DNA of 11,634 nt from Caldimicrobium thiodismutans (GTDB lineage Bacteria; Desulfobacterota; Thermodesulfobacteria; Thermodesulfobacteriales; Thermodesulfobacteriaceae), in the NCBI GenBank assembly GCA_002877875.1, contig PNIE01000009.1, positions 1 to 11,634 on the forward strand, in the 5' to 3' direction. Position numbers and translations under genes: made by a program. Below are positions 5,414 through 11,634 of this stretch, in pieces. Each line of letters begins with the position of its first letter. Within the stretch, counting starts at the first letter, position 1. The notes beneath the pieces were generated by a model. It made no database searches, was not told where the DNA came from, and worked only from the letters and a program-made list of their open reading frames with translations.

Positions 5414-8008
5414 ATGAAATTAGAAAAATTTACTTTTAAGGCCCAAGAAGCCCTGCAAAGTGCGCAAAAACTTGCAGAATCTTACAATCATACAGAGCTT
5501 CATCCTGAACACCTTTTAAAAGCCCTTGTAGACCAGGAAGGAGGATTTATTCCTGTTATTCTCGATAGACTCGGTGTAAACTCTAAGATTGTCTCAACGG
5601 AGCTTGAAGAGATCCTTGAGAGGCTCCCTAGAGTTTCTGGTGGTACCTATCAATTGTATTATTCTTTGCCAGCCAAACAAGTTCTTGATAGAGCTAAAGC
5701 CCTTGCCAAAGAAATGAGGGATGAATTTATTTCCACAGAGCATCTCTTTTTGGCTATCATTGATAGTACCTCAAGGGCAGGAGAAATTTTAAGAAAAAGG
5801 GGCATTACCTTTACTTCTGCTAAGGAGGTTATAAATCAGATCCGTAAAGGAAGAAGGATAACTGACCAGAACCCCGAAGAACAATATCAAGTTCTTGAAA
5901 AATTTGGAAGGGACCTTACAGCCCTTGCCAAGGCTGGTAAGCTTGATCCTGTCATTGGAAGAGATGAAGAGATAAGAAGAGTCATGCATATTCTTACCAG
6001 GAGAACTAAGAACAATCCGGTGTTAGTTGGAGAGCCAGGAGTTGGGAAAACAGCTATCGTAGAGGGACTTGCTCAAAGAATTGCTGCAGGAGATGTGCCT
6101 GAAGTTTTAAAAAATAAACGGATCATCCAGCTTGATTTAGGAGCCCTTCTTGCAGGAACTAAATTTAGAGGAGAATTCGAAGATAGATTAAAGGGTGTAA
6201 TAAGAGAGGTCCAATCTAGTGAGGGTGAAATTATTCTTTTTATTGATGAGATTCATACCCTTGTGGGAGCAGGTGCTGCTGAGGGGGCTATTGATGCAGC
6301 CAATATGTTAAAGCCTGCTTTAGCTCGAGGAGAGCTTCGCTGTATTGGTGCAACTACCATTGATGAATACCGCAAATATATTGAAAAAGATCCTGCCCTT
6401 GAAAGAAGGTTTCAACCTGTTTACGTGGATGAGCCAACTCCTGAACAGGCCATTGCTATTCTGAGAGGTCTTAAGGAAAAATATGAAGTGCACCATGGGG
6501 TTCGTATCACAGACAATGCTATCATTGCAGCAGTTATGCTTTCTCACCGCTACATTACGGATAGATTTCTCCCTGATAAAGCCATTGACCTGATTGATGA
6601 GGCGGCAGCTAAATTAAGAATAGAAATTGACTCTATGCCCACAGTTATTGACGAAATTAAGAGAAAAATCAAACAACTCGAGATAGAAAAAGTCGCCTTA
6701 GAAAAGGAGACAGATCCTAAGGCAAGGGAGAGATATCAAAAACTCCTTGAACAGCTTGAGGAATTAAGAAGAGAAGCTAAAGAATTAAAAGCCCAATGGC
6801 TAAAAGAAAAAGAAATCATTCAAAACATAAGAAAACTTAAGGAAAAAATTGACCAATTGAAGATTGAGGCTCAACAGGCAGAAAGACAGGGAGATCTGAA
6901 TAGAGTTGCCGAAATCATCTATGGACAAATTCCCCAACTCCAAAAAGAGCTTGAAAAGGAAAATGAAAGACTATCCCAAATTCAAAAGAGCGGTAAGCGC
7001 TTTTTAAAGGAAGAAGTTGATGAAGAGGACATTGCTGAGATTGTTTCTAAATGGACAGGTATCCCTGTAAAAAGACTCCTGGAGAGTGAAAGAGAAAAAC
7101 TTCTAAAGATTGAAGAGAGACTCAAAGAGCGTGTTGTAGGTCAAGACCATGCTATCAGTGCTGTAGCTAATGCTTTAAGAAGGGCAAGAGCTGGTCTTAA
7201 AGACCCCAACAGACCAATTGGATCTTTTCTCTTTATTGGACCAACTGGAGTTGGTAAGACTGAGCTTGCCAAAGCCCTGGCAGAATTTATGTTTGACACA
7301 GAACAGGCTATGATCCGTATTGATATGAGTGAATATATGGAAAAACACTCTGTGGCAAGGTTAATCGGAGCCCCTCCTGGATATGTGGGTTATGAAGAAG
7401 GAGGCCAGCTTACTGAGGCTGTAAGAAGGAGGCCCTATTCAGTTATCCTCTTTGACGAGGTAGAAAAGGCCCATCCCGATGTCTTTAATCTTCTTCTTCA
7501 AGTACTTGATGATGGAAGACTTACTGATGGAAAGGGAAGAACCGTTGATTTTAGAAATACTATTATTATTATGACTTCCAATGTTGGGAGCCACTACTTC
7601 CAAGATACCTATCTTGATCGCAAAGAGATTGAGGGAAGAATCTTTGATCTCCTAAAATCTACCTTTAGACCAGAATTTTTGAACAGAATTGATGAAATTA
7701 TTATCTTTAATAATCTTACTAAAGAGGATATAATTAGAATTGTGGATATTCAGATAAAATATCTCAATCAAAGGCTTTCTGAAAAAGGGCTTTCTCTCGA
7801 ACTTACGGAGAAGACTAAAGAGTGGCTTGCTAATGTAGGATATGATCCCCTTTTTGGAGCAAGACCTCTTAAGAGAGCCATACAGCGCTATATTGAAAAT
7901 CCATTAGCTATAAAGGTTCTTGAAGGGATTTTTGAAGAGGGAGATAAAATCATCGTCGATATCAATGAAGTTAATGAAATAGAATTTAGAAAGGCAACTG
8001 TTCATTAA
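5414..8008 (+). CDS. clpB: ATP-dependent disaggregase ClpB (Hsp104 family)
   Basis: Hexameric cytoplasmic AAA+ chaperone that threads aggregated proteins through its pore and, with DnaK, rescues them after heat stress. The 864 residues have every expected part: an N domain with two Clp repeats (about 1-145); AAA1 with Walker A GEPGVGKT (206-213), Walker B ILFIDE (274-279), arginine-finger pair Arg331/Arg332 and pore loop KFRGEFEDR (250-258), with Phe where Tyr is common; a long coiled-coil middle domain (about 405-530), which separates ClpB from ClpA and ClpX; and AAA2 with GPTGVGKT (609-616), pore loop GYVGYEEGG (656-664), Walker B VILFDE (677-682) and sensor-2 GAR (815-817). GGGAGG five to six bases upstream supports the start. 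It diverges from hsp20, and its TAA overlaps the fmt ATG by one base. Intact and ordinary in sequence. Confidence 0.97.
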   Translation: MKLEKFTFKAQEALQSAQKLAESYNHTELHPEHLLKALVDQEGGFIPVILDRLGVNSKIVSTELEEILERLPRVSGGTYQLYYSLPAKQVLDRAKALAKEMRDEFISTEHLFLAIIDSTSRAGEILRKRGITFTSAKEVINQIRKGRRITDQNPEEQYQVLEKFGRDLTALAKAGKLDPVIGRDEEIRRVMHILTRRTKNNPVLVGEPGVGKTAIVEGLAQRIAAGDVPEVLKNKRIIQLDLGALLAGTKFRGEFEDRLKGVIREVQSSEGEIILFIDEIHTLVGAGAAEGAIDAANMLKPALARGELRCIGATTIDEYRKYIEKDPALERRFQPVYVDEPTPEQAIAILRGLKEKYEVHHGVRITDNAIIAAVMLSHRYITDRFLPDKAIDLIDEAAAKLRIEIDSMPTVIDEIKRKIKQLEIEKVALEKETDPKARERYQKLLEQLEELRREAKELKAQWLKEKEIIQNIRKLKEKIDQLKIEAQQAERQGDLNRVAEIIYGQIPQLQKELEKENERLSQIQKSGKRFLKEEVDEEDIAEIVSKWTGIPVKRLLESEREKLLKIEERLKERVVGQDHAISAVANALRRARAGLKDPNRPIGSFLFIGPTGVGKTELAKALAEFMFDTEQAMIRIDMSEYMEKHSVARLIGAPPGYVGYEEGGQLTEAVRRRPYSVILFDEVEKAHPDVFNLLLQVLDDGRLTDGKGRTVDFRNTIIIMTSNVGSHYFQDTYLDRKEIEGRIFDLLKSTFRPEFLNRIDEIIIFNNLTKEDIIRIVDIQIKYLNQRLSEKGLSLELTEKTKEWLANVGYDPLFGARPLKRAIQRYIENPLAIKVLEGIFEEGDKIIVDINEVNEIEFRKATVH

Positions 8009-8946
8009 TGAAAAAATATAAAGTTCTTTTTTTTGGGACCCCGGAATTTGTCCTTCCTGTACTAGAGTTTCTCTATAAGAATGAAGAACTTCTTGGGGTT
8101 ATAACTCAACCAGATAAACCTAAAGGGAGGGGACTTACCCTCTCCCCTTCCCCTGTTAAAATTTGGGCCCTTGAAAGGGGCTTAAAAGTTCTTGAGCCCC
8201 AAAAAATGAGAGATCCTTCCTTTCTCTCTACTTTAAGAGAGCTTTCTCCAGACTTAATAGTTGTCTTTGCTTATGGAAAGATTCTTCCTAAGGAGGTCCT
8301 CGAAATTCCAAAAGAGGGTTGCTGGAATATTCATCTTTCGTTGCTTCCTAAGTATCGTGGAGCTTCTCCTGTTCAATGGGTCCTATTAAATGGGGAAAAA
8401 GAGACAGGTGTTACTATTATGCTTATGGATGAAGGAATGGACACAGGCCCTATTCTATTACAAAAGAGCCTTACTATTTCTGAGGAGGATAATACAGAAA
8501 GTTTACTCCAAAAATTAAGTCAGCTCTCCATTTCTGCCTTAAGAGAGGCTTTAGAACTTTGGAAAGAGGGGAAATTAGAGCCTAAACCACAGGAAGAAGA
8601 GGGTGTAAGTTATGCCCCCCTTATAAAAAAAGAGGATGGCTTTTTTACCTTTGAGGAAGAGGCAGAAAGAATTGAGAGAAAATTAAGGGCCTTTTATCCC
8701 TGGCCAGGGGTCTTCACCAAATATAAAGGGAAAATCCTTAAAATTCATAGAGCTAAGGCTTTACCTCTCATAGAAAAAACTGAGCCTGGTAGAATCCTTG
8801 AGATTAGTAAAGAGGGGATTAAAGTAGCTACCTCCAAAGGAGCTTTACTTCTAAAAGAGGTTCAGCTTGAGGGTAAAAAAAGAATCTCAGCCTATGAATT
8901 TGCTATAGGTCAACATCTAAAACCAGGAGATATTTTCCCTCTATAA
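8008..8946 (+). CDS. fmt: Methionyl-tRNA formyltransferase
   Basis: Transfers a formyl group from 10-formyltetrahydrofolate to Met-tRNA(fMet), marking it for translation initiation. The 312 residues match the family. The N-terminal Rossmann-type domain shows VLFFGTPEF (6-14), the tRNA-contacting loop QPDKPKGRG (34-42), and the catalytic segment NIHLSLLPKYRGASPVQW (107-124) with Asn107 and His109; Asp145 in GMDTGPILLQ completes the triad. The C-terminal domain (about 205-312) starts near YAPLIKKEDG and includes the YPWPG segment common in Fmt. Translation starts at an ATG sharing one base with the clpB stop (TAATG), so expression probably follows clpB. No def (peptide deformylase), a frequent partner, is adjacent. 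The last 6 bp overlap the secDF end on the opposite strand. Confidence 0.96.
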   Translation: MKKYKVLFFGTPEFVLPVLEFLYKNEELLGVITQPDKPKGRGLTLSPSPVKIWALERGLKVLEPQKMRDPSFLSTLRELSPDLIVVFAYGKILPKEVLEIPKEGCWNIHLSLLPKYRGASPVQWVLLNGEKETGVTIMLMDEGMDTGPILLQKSLTISEEDNTESLLQKLSQLSISALREALELWKEGKLEPKPQEEEGVSYAPLIKKEDGFFTFEEEAERIERKLRAFYPWPGVFTKYKGKILKIHRAKALPLIEKTEPGRILEISKEGIKVATSKGALLLKEVQLEGKKRISAYEFAIGQHLKPGDIFPL

Positions 8947-11538
8947 AATTTCTTTGCTTTTCAATTCGGGGATTTTCCCTTTCTGAAGGATCTCTAAAAT
9001 AGGTGAAGCAATAAAAATGGAACTATAAGTCCCAATAACAAAGCCTAAGGTCAAAGCTAAAGCAAATTCTCTAATCACCACACCTCCAAAGAGTAATAAG
9101 GAAATCGAAGAAAAAAGGGTAGTTAAAACAGTAATTATTGTTCGGGAAAACACTTCATTTAAACTCTTGTTTATCAGACTGTCAAAATCTTTAACATTGT
9201 CTCCTCTCAGGATGACCTCTCTAATTCTATCAAAGATAACTACAGTATCAGTAAGGGAATATCCTGCAATAGTTAAAAGGGCAGTTATTAAGAGTAAATT
9301 TATTTCATACCCAAAGATATAAAAAATAGCAAAAATTGCAACAACATCGTGTAAGGTTGCTAATCCTGCTGCTAAGGCAAAATTGAAGTTGAATCTAAAG
9401 GAGAGATAAAGAATAATACCTACTATTGATCCCAGGATGGCAAAAAAAGCCTTTTTCTTAAGCTCCTCACTAATAATTCCTCCTATTTCTTCTTTAGCAA
9501 CTACTTGAAATTTCTCCTGGGGGAAGCTTTCCTTTAGGGCCTTAAGCAATCTTTCTACATCCTCTGTCAAGGTTTCTTTTTTACTTTTCATTTTTATTAA
9601 AAGAAGGTTTTCAGCCTTTACATCTTGGAGAATAATTTCGGAAAAGCCTGCTTTATTTAAGGTATTTCTAATATTTTCAAGATCTGGAGCTCTATCTGTC
9701 TTAAGATATAAGATAGTTCCCCCTGTAAAGTCTATACCCAAATTAGCTTTACCCCTAAGAGTCTGAATAAAGCCTAAAACTCCTATAATCATTAAACTAA
9801 CAGAGATTAGGCCAAATATTTTTTTAAATTTCATAAAATTAAAATTAGGTTGATCCAAAAGACTTAAAAAGGCAATTTTTATCTCTTTTCCCTTTTCATA
9901 GACATATTCATAGAAAATCTTGGTTACAAAAATAGCTGTAAAAAGGTTTACGAGGATTGAGATGGAGAGGGTAACTGCAAAGCCTCTTATAGGCCCTGTG
10001 CCAAAGATAAAAAGGATAAGAGAGGTGAGTAAGACAGTGATATGGGCATCAAAGATAGTCCAAAAGGCTTTATCATACCCCTGAAAGATGGCAGAATAAG
10101 GAGATCTACCAAGGCGAAGTTCCTCTCTCATGCGCTCAAAAATAAGAATATTGGAATCAATACCCATACCAATGCTTAAGATAATGCCTGCTATTCCTGG
10201 AAGAGTAAGGGTTGCCTGAAAGGCAGAAAGAAGAGCAAGAAGATAATAAATATTTAATAAAAGGGCAAAAATAGCTATAAGACCAGAGAGGCGATAATAT
10301 AAGATGGTAAAGACTACTACAATAGCTGCTCCAAGAAGGCCTGCCTTGATAGCCTTTTCAATAGAATCCCTACCTAAGGAGGGACCAATAGTTATATTTT
10401 GAATAATTTTCACAGGGGCAGGAAGGGCACCTGCCCTTAAAACAACTGCTAAATCTTGCGCCTCCTCCATAGTAAAAGATCCCGTTATTTGAGCCTCCCC
10501 TCCTGAGATCTTTTCCCTTATAACTGGAGCTGATCTAACCACCTCATCAAGGACAATAGCCAGTCTCCTTCCCACATTCACGGAGGTTATAGCTTCAAAA
10601 ATTTTGGCTCCCCTTTCATTGAATTGAATCCAGACATAGGGCTCATTAAAAGTAGGATCAATCCTAACTTGAGCATTTTTTAAATATTCACCAGTAAGAA
10701 GAGTCTCTTTTTTGAGCAAGATGGGTTGGCGGATAATCTTTCCCGTTAGTTTATCCCTCTCTACAAGAAAATAAAATTCTGTATCAGGGGGAAGATAAGG
10801 CCTTAAAGCTGCCCTCCATTCTTCAAGATTTTCCGTATCCTTTATCTTTCCTTCCTTTATAAGGGTTGACATAAGAACATTTAGATCAAGCCTTTTCATT
10901 GTCTCTTCGTCCACAAGCTTGAAGACCAGTTGGGCCGTCTGCCCTACAATTTTTATAGCCCTTTCAGGATCTTTAACACCTGGAAGCTGTATAACTACTT
11001 TGTCAGTGCCTTGCTTAGTGATAATAGGTTCTGCAACCCCAAATTGATCAATTCGATTTCTCAAAACCTCAAGAAGCTGATTTACAAGATTTTCCCTTAC
11101 AAACTTTTCTCTCTCAGATGAGAGGGAAAGAATTAATGTAGGAGACTCTACTCCCCTTTTTTCCTCAAAGATGGAAATTTCTTTAAACTCTGGAAGAATT
11201 TCTCTCTTAAAACGCTCAAGATCTTCTTCCCTTTGAAACTTTAAAAAGGCCTTTCCCTTTTCATAGGTTAAACTAAAAAGAAAACCTTTTTTTTCGAGGG
11301 TAGACTTTAGATCCTGAAGATAATTTTCAAATTGGGTCTCAAGGGCTTTATCAATATCTGGTTTAAGAACGAGATGAACTCCACCTTTTAAGTCAAGCCC
11401 TAATTTGAGCTGGCCTCTGTATATGTATTTGGTAAACCAAGGCGGAAGATCAGGCACAAAGGTAGGAAGTAAAAGAATCCCAGCTATAAGGGTTAATAAA
11501 AAAACAAGAAAAATTTTAACCTTTAAAAAAGTCCTCAT
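8941..11538 (-). CDS. secDF: Fused protein-export membrane protein SecD-SecF
   Basis: Inner-membrane RND-type subunit that uses the proton gradient to pull preproteins across after SecYEG/SecA. One 865-residue chain carries both halves. The SecD part (about 1-545) has a first membrane helix (7-28), LGLDLKGGVHLVL (46-58), a large periplasmic P1 domain including NRIDQFGVAEP (161-171), and membrane helices with GIDSNILIFERMREEL (459-474). The SecF part (about 560-865) begins after a short Lys-rich linker, with GIDFTGGT (601-608), TLHDVVAIF (728-736) and AGYSLTDTVVIFDRIRE (758-774), ending in the last helices and a charged tail. Six membrane helices per half are expected. No ribosome site precedes the internal Met569, so the fusion looks genuine; fused SecDF is known elsewhere, for example in Bacillus. 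AAAGGTGA supports the start, whose ATG overlaps the upstream stop as ATGA. Confidence 0.96.
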   Translation of the reverse strand: MRTFLKVKIFLVFLLTLIAGILLLPTFVPDLPPWFTKYIYRGQLKLGLDLKGGVHLVLKPDIDKALETQFENYLQDLKSTLEKKGFLFSLTYEKGKAFLKFQREEDLERFKREILPEFKEISIFEEKRGVESPTLILSLSSEREKFVRENLVNQLLEVLRNRIDQFGVAEPIITKQGTDKVVIQLPGVKDPERAIKIVGQTAQLVFKLVDEETMKRLDLNVLMSTLIKEGKIKDTENLEEWRAALRPYLPPDTEFYFLVERDKLTGKIIRQPILLKKETLLTGEYLKNAQVRIDPTFNEPYVWIQFNERGAKIFEAITSVNVGRRLAIVLDEVVRSAPVIREKISGGEAQITGSFTMEEAQDLAVVLRAGALPAPVKIIQNITIGPSLGRDSIEKAIKAGLLGAAIVVVFTILYYRLSGLIAIFALLLNIYYLLALLSAFQATLTLPGIAGIILSIGMGIDSNILIFERMREELRLGRSPYSAIFQGYDKAFWTIFDAHITVLLTSLILFIFGTGPIRGFAVTLSISILVNLFTAIFVTKIFYEYVYEKGKEIKIAFLSLLDQPNFNFMKFKKIFGLISVSLMIIGVLGFIQTLRGKANLGIDFTGGTILYLKTDRAPDLENIRNTLNKAGFSEIILQDVKAENLLLIKMKSKKETLTEDVERLLKALKESFPQEKFQVVAKEEIGGIISEELKKKAFFAILGSIVGIILYLSFRFNFNFALAAGLATLHDVVAIFAIFYIFGYEINLLLITALLTIAGYSLTDTVVIFDRIREVILRGDNVKDFDSLINKSLNEVFSRTIITVLTTLFSSISLLLFGGVVIREFALALTLGFVIGTYSSIFIASPILEILQKGKIPELKSKEIL

Positions 11539-11634
11539 TTTTCACCTTTTTCGCAATTTAAAACTTCCTGAAAGATCTTCAGATTGAATTTTAGAAGATA
11601 GAGAAAATCACCTTCATAATTCTGATCACCTGTG
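11535..11634 (-). CDS. 3' end of an unrecognised gene upstream of secDF (partial)
   Basis: On the minus strand a frame open from the window edge (11633) runs 32 codons to TGA at 11537-11535. The visible C-terminus begins TGDQNYEGDFLYLLKFNLKI and ends CEKGEK, the middle being compatible with an amphipathic helix. The stop overlaps the secDF ATG as ATGA, the commonest arrangement of coupled genes, which supports real coding. It does not resemble the C-terminus of YajC, the frequent partner of SecD, so far as can be judged from this fragment. Family and function unknown. Confidence 0.5.
   Translation of the reverse strand, partial: TGDQNYEGDFLYLLKFNLKIFQEVLNCEKGEK

Noticed and set aside
8970..8985. 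GGGGATTTTCCC hairpin as fmt terminator
   Set aside because: Only about four pairs around a three-base loop and a weak T-run; too unstable to call.

Overview
The window (11,634 bp, A+T-rich) reads as housekeeping chromosome from a thermophilic bacterium. Arg is written mostly AGA/AGG, the proteins are rich in Lys, Glu and Ile, coding strands are purine-rich, and genes are packed so tightly that neighbours overlap. The style fits a low-GC Thermodesulfobacteria-type lineage (Thermodesulfobacterium/Caldimicrobium), but that is an inference from composition, not proof. No mobile element, CRISPR array, rRNA or tRNA was seen.

Layout. 1-231 (+) is the 3' end of an unrecognised gene. Converging on it is a minus-strand block: a small cryptic basic ORF (3168-3343), then alaS (519-3125), then a small thioredoxin-like gene (209-535) whose start overlaps the end of alaS. 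That last gene looks truncated at an in-frame TGA (308-310). Read through, the frame continues for 32 sensible residues to TAG, and the RNA just after the TGA can fold into a bacterial SECIS-like hairpin. I therefore call it a probable selenoprotein of 108 residues with selenocysteine at position 76. This is the most interesting feature of the window.

On the plus strand from 3450, ndk and thiL form a pair joined by a one-base TAATG overlap. thiL converges with hsp20 (minus, 4788-5234), and a clear intrinsic terminator for hsp20 lies inside the end of the thiL coding sequence. hsp20 and clpB (5414-8008, +) diverge from a shared 179-bp control region, pairing a small holdase with the disaggregase that works on the same aggregates. 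clpB is joined to fmt (8008-8946) by another TAATG overlap. fmt converges by 6 bp on a fused secDF gene (8941-11538, minus), itself preceded by the 3' end of an unrecognised gene that overlaps its start as ATGA.

Most genes serve protein production and quality: tRNA charging (AlaS), initiator formylation (Fmt), chaperones (Hsp20, ClpB) and export (SecDF). Ndk supplies nucleoside triphosphates and ThiL makes thiamine diphosphate. All three convergent junctions overlap, leaving no intergenic space for terminators.
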